64,000 bases of DNA from Mastigias papua (Eukaryota; Cnidaria; Scyphozoa; Rhizostomeae; Mastigiidae): positions 10,451,028-10,515,027 of the forward strand of contig OZ025278.1 in the NCBI GenBank assembly GCA_964019165.1. The letters are read 5' to 3'. The position numbers were made by a program, and so were the translations under genes. Shown piece after piece: positions 11,401 to 22,599 of this stretch (its first letter is position 1; the number at the start of each line of letters is the position of its first letter). The notes beneath the pieces are model-generated. The model was not told the origin of the DNA. It ran no database searches and worked only from the letters and a program-made list of their open reading frames with translations.

Positions 11401-13400
11401 AAAATGTTCCTAATTCCTACTCAAAACTCACTCCAAAACTTTGCAAACCTGTATTTGTATCTCCTCTCATTCTCCTAAGCAATCCAGTCATAAGTTTGGG
11501 TGTATTCCACAACAAACCATACAACGCCGAAATCTCATCTAGATGCCCGTAGCCTTGCATGGTGTGAGAGGCAAGGAACAACGGTTGTAACGAATCGAGG
11601 TTATTCCTCTTTAAAAACTCCATAAAAGTCCCTCTTATCTGATGCATCACCTTTCGATTTGGGCGTGGCATTAGTTCACCAGTATAATTTCCAAACAATG
11701 ATCTATGCAGAGCATTGTACCTAAGAATTGCGCCGAACAACTTCAAGCCCGCCTCGGTTGCGTTTCTAGTTTGAAAATTGTGCATAGACACCTTTATAAC
11801 ATACTGCTGATAGGTCACAGGTGCTTTCAACTTGCCAAGCCAGATTGACGCAGATGGAAGGTGAGCTAAATGATCTCCCGTGTATTTTTTCATAAGCGCT
11901 ATGATATTTTCTTCGTAATCTGGGGACAAATATACAGTTCCCATGTCGTGAGGGGCACCCCTATAATTAATTGTATATGATTTCCCTCCAGGTCTTGATC
12001 CCTTTTCTAACAAGGTGATATCTCTGAATCCTTTCTTTTTCAGGAGGTATGCCATGTGTACACCAGCTGGGCCTGCTCCAACAATTGCAATGCTGTCTGA
12101 TAGTTTTCGTGGTCCTCGAATACAGCCAATGCACCGCCTGAAAATGGGACAAAGTAGGGATGTGCTTAGACAATCTCTCTTAGGGCAAGACGTCAGTTAT
12201 ATTCAATATCATCAAAAGAGAGTTAGCATTGACCAACTGTGGCCAACAGAGAGATGACTTTGACAAACTAAGGCCAAAAGAGAGTTGGCTACCAAAAACT
12301 ATGGCTAACCGAACAATTGAAGTACAAGCTGATATTTGATCAAACTTCCCAATGCCCGTTAAATTTCGTGCTGAGTGACCAACTTACTTAAAATTTCATG
12401 GACATAGGGGGCACTTATTCAGTAGACATCGAAAATCATAGGATGGAGGAATGATTTCTGTGTATTCATCGCAAAACTACGGTCGCTGAAAAAGATATTT
12501 TTTTACAACTGGTAAAGGCCTGTTCACATGAGGCGGACTAGTTCACTGGAGTGGGCTAGCTAGATTGGGTTCGATAGTTCTCAGCTTGCGTTCATATGAT
12601 ATCATTTAATTACGGTGGACCAGCTTCCTGTTGAAAAAGGATTCCATTTGGTGTGGTAGCTAATTTCCTTTCCATGCTCTGAGCTCTCAGTTACTGCAAA
12701 GAGTTTGCAATGTTTCTGGCAGCTATTTTCTACTTAACGATTTTCAGGTTCATTTCATACTCGCACGGTAATGGCAAAGTAACGTCACCTGAGTGGGCTG
12801 GCCCACTAGATTGTGTATGTATGTAAGAAACCCCTCCCACTTGAGTGGGACTTCACCATAGTCAATAGATGATCTCACAGATGAACGATTGGCTTCTCGT
12901 TTCAGTGGGCTAGCCAATCACTCCTATGAACAAAGCTGTTTTATTCTATAAGACTGACAGAGCAGGTGAGAGATTTCACCTGAGTGGGCAAGACTACTCA
13001 GATAGCCTCGCTCGAATCATGTGAATAAAGCCTGCAGAATCAGAAAAATTTCAACTAGGTTCAAATTGTCTCTTTTCTTCTTGCCCAGGCTTAAAACAAA
13101 CAAATATCCTTCCTGTTCTAGCCTTTGGAGTTTCCATATTTTGGAAGAGCATCAAAACATTCTCTCCCTTGCAGCTCTTTCTATAGACCGAAGGGTTTAC
13201 TGAAAATACCAGAAATAGAAAATAACAGCGGAAAATACCAAAATTGAATTTTGAAAGAAACAAGAAATGATAAGAAAAAGAAAATAAATGCTAAACCTTG
13301 GCGTTCGATTTCGGTGTCGTCTTGACCGTCTATAATGTGCAGAGGCATTTGTCAATATGACAATACAAGCAAATACTGCCAATGACAACTTCCAATTCAT
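8420..13400 (-). CDS. Secreted FAD-dependent amine oxidase-like protein (4 exons)
   Basis: Exons on the minus strand are 13400-13297, 12137-11449, 10637-10203 and 8745-8420; phases match at each junction (2, 1, 1) giving 517 aa. Residues 1-21 form a signal peptide ending in NASA, followed by a basic stretch RRSRRHR. The FAD-binding Rossmann motif is VGAGPAG (GAGPAG at 55-60), with the ribose-binding glutamate at E79 and the RPGG block at 83-86. A GFQYLW segment matches the family's second dinucleotide-binding-domain entry. The C-terminus carries YAGSS (488-492) and FES, in the place of the family's flavin-contacting C-terminal motif. This places it in the flavin amine oxidase/protoporphyrinogen oxidase superfamily; the substrate is unknown. 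Exon 2's donor is read as CAG|gtttgc because a stronger-looking gtgagt 18 bp further on breaks phase. An acceptor at 13422 suggests that a 5' UTR exon lies upstream. An antisense LINE remnant sits in intron 3. Confidence 0.85.
9226..9965 (+). mobile_element. LINE 3' remnant in amine oxidase intron 3
   Basis: On the plus strand, 9249-9483 encodes the C-terminal part of a non-LTR reverse transcriptase polyprotein (NLNWNERYTSV, LSPLRKAKNILPQSQLP, LIESYLRYANVV blocks), continuing with stops and frameshifts to about 9780. The 3' end has AATAAATG followed by a few AAAATG units near 9940-9965, a tail type typical of CR1/L2-like elements. It is antisense to the host gene and non-functional. Confidence 0.8.
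12514..13034. mobile_element. Foldback/MITE-like element in amine oxidase intron 1
   Basis: Imperfect terminal inverted repeats share TTCACATGA (left about 12522-12532 after AAAGGCCTG; right reads the same way on the opposite strand at 13016-13025 after a GCAGGC phrase). Internally the octamer GAGTGGGC or close variants recur at about 12554, 12791, 12841, 12904 and 12982, in the manner of subterminal repeats. No transposase coding is present. No target-site duplication could be fixed. Confidence 0.6.
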
Positions 13401-13421
13401 TTTGAATGCGTCGCCCAGCAC

Positions 13422-13543
13422 CTGGAAAAGTAAAAATACTGCCAGGTGTGTGTGTGTTGTAAACAATATGTGCTCATTCTTATTATGCCATCAATTCCGC
13501 ATATTGCATCTAAATAAGCAGCAAATGAGATGTACATTTGATA
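13422..13543. other. Upstream flank of amine oxidase
   Basis: A polypyrimidine-AG acceptor on the minus strand ends at 13422, just upstream of the start exon. The upstream non-coding exon and the promoter are therefore elsewhere, further upstream, and not identified. Confidence 0.35.
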
Positions 13544-14137
13544 CACACCTTTTTTTATAAAAGTATCTAACTTTTTCTGAGCCTCATTATTCCTGAAATT
13601 TGCCGATTTTGAATTGAAGACTATTCTTAAATTACTCTTAGATTTTAGCGATTTTGAGTATTAATACTCATATAGACTATATTCTTGTAATAAAAAATGT
13701 GTAACAGACACTCCCCGAAGAGTTACTGAGTCGCATCAAAGCATAATGACTTACAGATCCTATAAGTGCAACTCACACTGGCTCTGTTTTCTAAAGCATC
13801 GCAAACAAGCAAAATAATCTGGATCTTTTTTTTTATATTCGATATGAATGCTTACAAAACAGAATTACATACTACAATACTACGAACTACTATACCACAC
13901 TTACAAGGACGATACCAGGGGGAGCAAAATATCATGACTACCCCCTAGCATTTAACATAAACCTAAACACAAGCACAACTACTGCAATGATTCGATTAAA
14001 CGCCGGGGCATTTGTTTGATTCTAGATCTCGCGAAGCTTGAGTCTAGCATTATGATTAAATTATTAAGTTATTCTTGACTTTCAGCAATGTAGAGTCTTG
14101 ATATTCTTGTAGAATATATTCGTATAAAAAAAGTGTG
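13544..14137. mobile_element. TA-flanked foldback element, family 1, copy 1
   Basis: Begins TA|CACACCTTTTTTTATAA and ends near CGTATAAAAAAAGTGTG in inverted orientation. It shares with copies 2-4 the internal phrases CTTAAATTATTCTTA, GCGATTTTGAG, GAAGAGTTACTGAGTCGCATC and GAAGCTTGAGTCT. It is longer than the other copies, so it may contain an extra insertion. Non-coding. Confidence 0.65.
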
Positions 14138-14360
14138 CACTGCACGAAAAACTCCTAACACTTCATGGCATTCTCAAAGATCCCGTTTAAGACTCACTGA
14201 ACTGAAGAGCACTATTCTGCATTCCATACGAGTTTGCTAAAACATTTTGTCATGGTATCTATCGTACAAAGCACTAACAGGAAACTATATAGGTATAAGA
14301 AACAAGACAAATGGATTCAATGAAGTGTTCTACTATATCTACAGATGAAATCATTATTGT

Positions 14361-14460
14361 GAAATGAAAGTGCGAGAAAATGAGTGACCCAAGCGGGACT
14401 CGAACTGTTGAACCCGCCCGGGTCACTCAATTCGCAATTTTTCTAAATCCTGTTGTCTTT
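14361..14460. mobile_element. tRNA-like SINE pieces in head-to-head arrangement
   Basis: The left half, read on the minus strand, carries an RNA polymerase III box-B-like AGTTCGAGTCCCGC followed by ATTTTCTCGCACTTTCA, the same body found at 18310-18350. The right half, read on the plus strand, carries the tail phrase CTAAATCCTGTTGTCTTTG, also found there. The two halves meet at an inverted repeat GAGTGACCC/GGGTCACTC. Confidence 0.5.
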
Positions 14461-14786
14461 GTGCATTCTGAATGTACCCAAGCTAATGGCTAGCAACTCC
14501 CGGTGGCGTGCAATAAAAAAACTCACTTAATGGGAACACCTAATAGTTAAATTTCAAAGAGACTTATCTCGCTCATCTTAAAAAATTATTACATCCCTCT
14601 ATAGACATTAAAGGTTGCTAAATCAATAGCTTTCTGTCATTAACATGTTTTGTAAAGCTGGATCCGACGACATTGATCATGTTTGGTGTATACGTATATA
14701 GCAAAATAAAACTGATCTGACAGCAAGAAATCCCAATGAGATACATCAACTGACATAAAGTAAATCAAGTAATGAAAATAGAAATA

Positions 14787-15169
14787 CACACTTTTTATGA
14801 GAATACCTAATTTTTCACTGGGCCTCAATAAACATTCTTAAATTTTTTTTGATTCTCAGCATAAGAATATTCTTAAATTATTCTTAAATCGTATCGATTT
14901 TGAGCATTAATTCTCGTGACGTCTATAGCCTTATAATACAAAGTGTGTATCTAACACTCCCTGAAGAGTTGCTGAGTCACATCATAGTGTAACGAGTTTC
15001 AAAGAGGATTAATGAAACTTAATTTGTTTTGTTTTCTAAAAATATTTCAATCAGCAAAAAATCTAAACTTTGATGAAACTTGAGCCTTGCATCATTCTTT
15101 AATTATCCTTTAAATTGCAGAAAATTTGAGCTTTAATATTCTTATTGACTGTATTCTTATAAAAAAGTG
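14787..15169. mobile_element. TA-flanked foldback element, family 1, copy 2
   Basis: The clearest copy, at 383 bp. It starts CACACTTTTTATGAGAATACC and ends GTATTCTTATAAAAAAGTG, with TA on each side (14785-14786 and 15170-15171). A TA duplication plus short inverted termini fits a Tc1/mariner-type MITE. It has no coding capacity. Confidence 0.75.
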
Positions 15170-15171
15170 TA

Positions 15172-16149
15172 TATCGGGGAACGGTAAGAGGCTAGATGAG
15201 AAATAAGTTTGAAAACAATGATTGCTTTGAACAAGCAAAAGAACTAAAAACTAGTCGTATACATTGCAGCAAGTCAAATTCATTGCATCTTTCTATTTCT
15301 CCTTATGTCTTTTATGCCACCATTAATATATCCAGGGCTCGTCATTTCAAAGAGCTGCTTATTGTCACAGATCCAGTGTCATTCTATGATAACATTCAAA
15401 ATTGCATATTCTACAATGCAACCTTATGTGTGACATTTATGAGGCTCGCATTCCTTTGAACTGTCGCAAGCTAATAGACATAGAGTTGCGGTTGGAATGT
15501 CGCAATGATTCGCCGCTATTTTGCTTTCTCATCCTCGCAATCCTGGGAAGTTAGCTTAACTTTAAAAGCCATTGGTTTCAAATTCAAATATATTAGAATA
15601 TATACTACGCTACCATTATCTCATAAGGAAAATTCAACTAGAAGACGACCCTGGATTAAGATAAAAACTAAGACAAACTTAAGACTGGCTTTATGGCATA
15701 ACTTGTGTGCCATCCGTTTTGAAAATATATCTGATACGTATAAAGCTTAAATTGTGTCCTGAATTTCTCGTAAGTGATAATTTACAAATCCTATATAATA
15801 TACACAAATCACATAGAAAAAAACACCGTTACAGGTTGGTTTGTAATGAAAGAAAAATTAAAACCCACGATACTACGAATACTACGCTATTCTTCATACC
15901 TCAGTTGTGAAGCGTATCCAAAAACCGTAAAGTAGCGCACAAACTGTTGATAATCTCACACAATGCTATTTTCTGTTATCTGTGAATAATGCCATGGAAA
16001 ACTATCTCTTATAAATCATTCCAGTTCCGCTCTATGACATCATAGTTTCATGACTATGAAATGCTCTGAGTTAGTCACATGACGCTTAGCAAATGGGAAT
16101 TCCGTGTGGTGACATGTCATCCAAAGGGAGGGTGGATATGGTTCCATAG
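15172..16149. other. Intergenic
   Basis: Only short chance open frames; none has splice sites or a recognisable motif. I see nothing I can name. Confidence 0.45.
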
Positions 16150-16300
16150 ATATTCAAATACAAGCTTTTTCTATGTAAGTGGCACTCAGCTACTCAAAAA
16201 GTAAAACGTTCAGTACTGGATTTTTGATCTGAAATTATTAGAAATTAAAAAAAGTTTCAGTACTGGCCGATAAAACATTCTTATAAAAGATGTCTAACCT
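16150..16300. mobile_element. Fragment of foldback family 2
   Basis: Contains TACTCAAAAAGTAAAACGTT, CAGTACTGGATTTT and a terminal ATTCTTATAAAAGATGTC, matching the arm of the element at 32977-33493 read in the opposite direction. Incomplete. Confidence 0.55.
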
Positions 16301-18180
16301 CAATAGATGTCTCGTTAATGTTGATATCTGCGACCGTTATACCTCCGGAAAAGGTGTCCACAAACAGGGGCGGTGCCAGAAAATTTTCGTAAGGGTTCCC
16401 AGATCTCAAGTTGCCGAATAGGTAACTTTTGCTGCATACATGGACACTCTTCGCCTACCAATTTATCTGCCATTCCACACCCCCGCAGCGCTCCCATTGT
16501 TCATAAAGCCCGCAGTAACATCAAAGCCCAAACTGTTTATTGCGCCAAGAGTCATATCAAGGCAAAACATTTTTTAATAAGAAACCAGTTTATAAGCAAC
16601 CTAGTACTAGACAGGCTAGAAACTTGTAGAACTACTGAACGAAAGAGTTAAAAGCATCAGAAATTTTTGTGCTATCTAAAAGTTTGGGGTTTTGGAAACA
16701 TATTTCCTCCACAGATTTAACAAGTGTCAACTAAAGTAAATTGCTTGAGAAAGATATGAGAAAGATCCTTTGGTTGAGAGAAAGATATGCGCATTCTATG
16801 ACAAATGGCACATTGGAACCATCACCTGGTTCAACGCAAAACCGAACCAATACCGTATCCTTTTCGAAGACCACAGTGAAGGATCATATAAAGTTTTCTG
16901 AAATTAACGATGTGGACATGAAGTTGATTTAGATTTAGAGCCGCACTAACGTCTTTTGTTTGCTATCATGCTAATAGTTTGCTATATCCACGTGTTTTAT
17001 ATTGTTTTCAATGCAATCTTTCTTCATTAAATTAAGATACTCTTAAGGAACTTTTAGAACTAAAATGTGGCCAAAAATTAAGAAACTTTTAGTACTAGGT
17101 CTTGAGCTAGGTTTCTTATAAAATAAAAAATATGTACTGACAATACTGTACTTCCAGTTTCTTCTCACCCCAACCATAGCCTCAACGAAGCCAAAAAATT
17201 GTTCCTTAAACTTATAATCGTCAGGATTAATGCTTCTGTATTTTGTTTCACACACTAGCTAGCATCATGCCTATATTTAGTACACTAGAAATGAATGAGC
17301 GAAGGTGAACGAGCAATAGAATTAATAAATGAAAAGAAGGAAAGAATGAGTGAATGAATGAATGAATGAATGACTGCATAAATGCATGAATGCATGTATG
17401 CAATATAAAAAGGATTGCAACATTTCCTATTTAGACTTCTTCCATTTTTTAGAAGACACCAAGCTTGAATCATGGGTTCAGACTAGGCCTAAACTGTATC
17501 AAACAGTCGACGCACATGATTTTTAGCCACGTTAATCCTGAAAAAAGACCGACTATGTGGGCAATAAAGCAGAGGCGGCTGACATTTCGTATCTGTTATT
17601 GTTCAAAGGAAGTTGTAACTTCCAGAACACTTTCTGGTATCTTTCCGAGAATTTTCCAACAAATGTTAAGCTCACGTCATTAACTATTTATGCAATAAAA
17701 CAAAGTAGACGGCTTGTCATCTGAACAGTAGTTGGATAGATCTGATAGTAACGCATACAGTGGGGTATTTCGTATACTGATGTGACTAAGGAAGCTTTTT
17801 GCCACTATAGCAAGTGTCTCCATTTACTCGCAGGCGTCAATACAGCCTCCGCAGCTCGTTGCGTATCATTCTGGCCGATCCTTTCTATTCCATTTAGTAG
17901 GGCCCTACCATTTCTCACATGTTCACTGGCAATCGTCCAGCCAGACAGTTCTATTTTTGAGCGCGCCCCTCGCATTTACCAACCGAAGATCTACTTTATG
18001 GTTGAAGAAATTGTAACATCATCATCTATCATTCTTTACCGAGAAGTATACTTCAAACGTTGTTTGAATAAGCGCCCTCAAATACACTGTAAATAAGGAC
18101 TAAATTTCTAATGTGGAAAGCCATCTCTCAATAGTAGGTCCAATGCATATTGCGATAAAGCTGCGGCGGTTCCCTTGTGC
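16301..18180. other. Intergenic with short GAAT repeat
   Basis: Scattered short open frames, none convincing. A degenerate (GAAT)n tract at about 17341-17400 is the only clear structure. Confidence 0.45.
17341..17400. repeat. Degenerate (GAAT)n microsatellite
   Basis: Runs of GAATGAATGAATGAATGAAT with neighbouring variants. Confidence 0.85.
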
Positions 18181-18239
18181 AAATTGGTTAAGAGAGGGCC
18201 AGTGCAAGCAAATGACTTACCCTTGAGCAACGACTTTAA

Positions 18240-18380
18240 ACCGTGACCCAGTACCTCAGTTTGGTAGAGAGCTTGACTTATAAAGTCAGGGGTCGTGAGT
18301 TCAAATCTTGCTCGAGTCGATTATTTTCTCGCACTTTCACTTTCATTTCTCCCAAATTCTGTTGTCTTTACACAACAAGT
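18240..18380 (+). mobile_element. tRNA-like SINE remnant
   Basis: A box-A-like TACCTCAGTTTGGTAGAG, an anticodon-arm-like TTGAC-TTATAAA-GTCAG and a box-B-like GAGTTCAAATC occur in tRNA order and spacing. The acceptor stem does not pair, so it is not a functional tRNA. Downstream, TTTTCTCGCACTTTCA and AAATTCTGTTGTCTTT recur at 14361-14460, showing a dispersed SINE family with a tRNA-derived head. Confidence 0.6.
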
Positions 18381-18400
18381 GTCTGCAAAAAACCCCCTTA

Positions 18401-18715
18401 GGGGTCAGTCATTTATAACTCTGGGTACCGGGGCGGGTTAGAATTTAAAAAATGGTCAGAAGTTTTATACCCCTTCAATTTTTATTCAAAAGTTTTCATA
18501 CCCCATTGATTGAGTTTTCATATGTATAAATACAGTGATCAATAGACTTCTGCAATTCATTAAGTTGATTTCTATAGTTTTTGTCTGTAAAGGATTTCAT
18601 ATTCCTCAAAAATTCTCCCCAAAGTTTCATACCTCCCAAGTGTCCTTGGAAAAGTTTTCATACCCTACCCAATTCTAGCCCGCCCCAGTACCCAGAGTTA
18701 TAAATGACTGACCCC
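18401..18715. mobile_element. MITE with long inverted termini and TTA target duplication
   Basis: A 315-bp element starting GGGGTCAGTCATTTATAACT and ending in its inverse complement. Arms are nearly identical for about 45 bp, through the CTCTGGGTAC phrase. It is flanked by TTA at 18398-18400 and 18716-18718. A 3-bp TTA duplication is characteristic of PIF/Harbinger elements. It is non-autonomous and abuts the SINE remnant at 18240-18380. Confidence 0.8.
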
Positions 18716-20639
18716 TTATTTCGTACTTCTGAAGATAGCTGGTCTGCGACGGCTGCAGTCCCCGTTACAAAATGTACTATGGTCGATGAAAGTAAACATA
18801 TCGTTGAACATTGTAAACCCACATTATTGTAGTGTAGAGCTATGGTTAGAAACCAACTTTAAGTAAATACTGTCCATGAACATAGCTATTCGCTGTGCAT
18901 ATTGTATATTTTGCTGCCGAAACAAAGACTGATCTAATCTAGACTTGATTGACTTCTAACAGTAACTTTTTTACTGTTCTGTTTTAATTTTTGGTAGTAT
19001 TATTCCTTTTTCTTTTGTTAACACATCTACCAGTGTTGAAACAGTCAATTTTATACTGCCAAGTGCGAATGCAAGGGGGACTGGGGGTCATGGCCCCCAA
19101 ACGGTAATATTTCGTATCGCAAAAATTTTTTCAGAGACATGCCACGTGATTTAGACAAAAAAGGAAAAAGAAGTGAATTGAGAACTACATAACACTCCAA
19201 ACCTTTTAGAAGGGCGTGGCTATGAAAAATTCCCCTCCTGACAATATTTTTCCCGAAATGGCCCTACCCAAAACCAAACTCTAGATCCACCTATGTACAC
19301 TGCCTGTTATTAGTGAGGTGTAAAACTGTAATTTAATCATTATGACAGAATGAAGATGCTTAAAAACATTACAACGTGTATTTGGTTAACTATATGCTAT
19401 GCTATGTTTCTGACGGAATATTCTGGTAAAGATTCAAAATAGCATCTCTTGCTTTAGAGTCATACCATTAATGGCATTGAAGACCATTAGAAAGGGAATT
19501 AACTGAAGGGTGGATAAAAGTTAAACACTTTCAAGGCTTTCTTAAAAACTATCATATCAATATAGAAAAGAGAAATTCCATGGGTGTTGATAGGAAATTC
19601 ATAGGAGAGACAAGAAATGTAGATATTCCGATACAAAACATATAATAAGGATATCCGTTTTTTCCTGATCGATGTATTCAGCTTTTCAGTCGTAGAAAAG
19701 TTTTTCCTTTCAAGATTTAGAACTTAGATAGCATATAAAACCAAGACTGCATCATTTCTCCATCAACAGAATTAATTTTCCGATAATAGAATGCAGTCTA
19801 GCTCTACAGGGGAGTTTTCGCCCCCTGATCCCCTCTAGCTAAGTATCCGAATAATTCTATCTTCTTTTAATTCTGCTGTCTCATGACTCTTCATTCTGCG
19901 GATAAAGATAGTATTTTCAGACACGAGTGATATTGTGATGTAGAGCTAGTATCCGCCACGTGCAATACCCTCTTATAACTACCATCTTCCACTTAGTTGT
20001 CTGTTGCTTTTCTAGCCATGAATCGTAGCTTTAGTTAAGTGCATTATCATGAAATCTCACATTCTCACAGGAAGACTAAAGCTGACAACATAAGGGTCTT
20101 TATGCACTCCACAACCGACGCCCAATCACTTAGTTTTATGTTTAAAATACTTATTATAGCCGCAGGAACATAAATTGATTTTTAATTTGGAAGGGGGGTG
20201 GTACAATAAAAATCTCCAACTGATAATGAAAATTAAGATAATAGAAGGAAAATTATCATAAAATTGTGCCAGTAGCCATGAGAGCATTTATCTGTCTCAC
20301 GAGACCGGTATTGGAGCAAAGTTGTCAGAGTCCAGAGCGGTATTGATGAGAACAATTAAGGTGCACTTTGCAATTATATTCAACATGCAAGGGCATGAAG
20401 ATCACCGATGAAAAGTGTAATTCAAAAGAAGAAGACTTGCAGTCCATCAGTATGTTTAATTTTATAACTAAAAGTACTCAACACCAAAAGACCCCCCTTT
20501 CGTTTCGCCGTTGCTGCACTATCTGAAGTGTTTTGATTCATAATGCTGGCAAAATTCCCTGACAAGAGAGTGCCATACCGACAAGAATATCTAAGCAAGT
20601 AGGAAGTCCCATGCAGTTCTAAGATGATTGGTTTTCATT
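18716..20639. other. Intergenic
   Basis: No supported gene. Around 19050-19290 a GC-richer phrase with GGGGGTCATGGCCCCC and GGGCGTGGC resembles a decayed repeat of the type seen at 31482-31636, but its ends cannot be placed. Confidence 0.4.
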
Positions 20640-20960
20640 TCTGAAACACGTGGACAAAAGAAAATACACAAAAGAAGCCAAAATCTTAAGAAAATGTTAA
20701 GAAAATCACGAGGCTCAAGCTCCAAAATTCACCTTTTTAATGTGCGAGAAATCGAAACTGCCCTTTTAGACTCTTGTTTAGCAAAGATCAAACTATTTAT
20801 AACAAATAATGACAACCTCTTTTATCCAGTTTACTCCGATAAAAGTTAAGAATATCTTAAGAAATTCTCATCTCAATTTCAAGAAAAAGTTAAGAAAATT
20901 GAGGCTCAGACAAAAAACTGGTTTTCCTACAAAAAACGTGTGTAGATTTCTCAAGCTGAT
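20640..20960. mobile_element. Foldback family 2-like element
   Basis: Left arm begins near AACACGTGG, and the right arm ends CCTACAAAAAACGTGTGT. Internal arms share TTAAGAAAAT..GAGGCTCA in inverted arrangement (about 20680-20715 against 20875-20910). Termini resemble family 2 (ACGTTTTTTATAAGAAA read inverted). Confidence 0.5.
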
Positions 20961-21117
20961 AAGTCATCAACAGCAACAGCTCGAGTCATCCACCAATAGG
21001 CATAGGATGACTTAAATTTTAAGGGAGGGGGGGGTATGAAAACATGTCTGCCAAATGAACAAGATAAGCAGTCAGGATGGAACACAATTTCTCATTTCGA
21101 CTTCTGTCTAGTCGTAC

Positions 21118-21202
21118 CTGAAGCATTTCGCTTTGTGAATACTTTAGGTTAAGACTCGCTTCATCCACGATTTGCCGCCATTGTCTTACAAGTCCAGTGC
21201 TA
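21118..21202 (-). other. Candidate orphan exon
   Basis: On the minus strand an 85-bp segment is bounded by acceptor tgaacag and donor CAG|gtacga. It is open in one frame and encodes SSTGLVRQWRQIVDEAS followed by NLKYSQSEMLQ, a charged helix-like sequence. No partner exon or homologue was recognised. It could be an exon of an unknown gene, a 5' exon of the amine oxidase locus, or chance. Confidence 0.2.
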
Positions 21203-21261
21203 CTGTTCAGAAGAGCATGCGATGCATTCCATCGTAAGGAAAAATACCCTGGTCGGCGCAC

Positions 21262-22599
21262 ACATTAAGCAAAGTGCCAAGAATGACAACAAACATCAAA
21301 CGCGTTAGAAATTTTCTTTTGATCACGAATGACAAATTACATACGTAAAGGCCTTCACACATGAGAGGAAATTACCATAGCAAAATGCCACGAATGACAC
21401 TTTGCTTAAGAAAAATTCTCTCGTGTGCGCCTAGCATTAGGATCACAAAATGGGCGTGGCAGAAACTAAAAACTAGTACGCTACCTAAAAGGTACGATAA
21501 ATCTTAATGCTATCTTAAAATTTACAAGTCTTGATACATATCATTATTGCACACGTTAGCTCTAGCCTACAAGGCTATGTGGCACGTCCTTTAGATCATC
21601 GTCATAGTAAATATCTTTTTATTATCATCTTTTACATTGAACCTGACAAAGCTAATTGCTAGTTTATTGAATGACCCCTAGCAGATAATAGGCTTTTACA
21701 AGCTGTATGAAAGTAATATTGCGTCTATAGGTTGAAAGTCTTAGAGTCCCATAAATAACTGGGACGCAAATGGCAATTCAATATACACCTTATCGGGCCT
21801 CTTCTCCGATGAATTTTTATGACGCTTCTTTTGGCTGTAAATTCTGCCAATTTTCACAAACCACCCCAATGAGGCAAGGGACACGTTAAAAAGCGCTGAT
21901 TACAAATTAAATCAGATACCAAATTTTTTCATACCATAGCGTAGTGGAGTTTCTTAACGCGTTCAACAGTTAGGAAAAAAAACAAGTACAAAGGGGCCTA
22001 TGCAGTAGCATAGCGGAATTGTGTGGGGTCCGTAGTAACTTAGAAGAACTGAGGTGCATTGCAACAAATGTTTCATCCAGCACCGAGAGTATGACAGAAC
22101 TCGATGAGATCTCGCGTTCAAGAAGATACTTCGCTCGTGCAAGACGCAGGGGTTTTCAGTCGGCTTTTCCCAGGGATGCTTCTTTAAGAAAATGGCCTGC
22201 ACAGGATGTGGCCATTTATTTCTCTTTAACTTTCTATTAGCAGGACAAGGTTGAACCAAGTCGTTGAGAATAGTAGTAAGTCCGCAAAGAAATTAAGCAA
22301 GATGGGCCTTGGATACGATCTCAACCCGGCGCCCTTTGCCGGCGTCCCTAGCGATAATAATAATAGTAATTATGATTTATTTATTTTAAGTTAGCTTTCA
22401 GTGATATAGCTATATAAAGCTAATTAAGGCCAACTATCAGTATGAACATAAGTAGATAAAATAAACTAAACTAAACGGTACAAGGTTAAATAAAGCCAAG
22501 CCTGGGTATAAACGTTTTGCACAATCTACAATCAACACGAGCGAGGAGTGCACTTACGCTATTCAGGATATATCCGCGCGTGCACCGCCATGTCATTAC
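21262..22599. other. Intergenic
   Basis: Short overlapping open frames at 21963-22259 on both strands look like chance, with no recognisable domain. Nothing else is supported. Confidence 0.4.

Noticed and set aside
11431..11449. gtgagt donor at the end of amine oxidase exon 2
   Set aside because: It looks stronger than gtttgc but leaves phase 0, which does not fit the exon 3 acceptor at 10637. The upstream CAG|gtttgc gives a continuous frame.
17782..18096. 104-codon plus-strand open frame
   Set aside because: No recognisable motif, no splice signals and repeat-rich surroundings.
18240..18316. Functional tRNA gene
   Set aside because: D-, anticodon- and T-arm-like parts are present but the acceptor stem does not pair, and the downstream sequence is shared with another locus, so it is a SINE.
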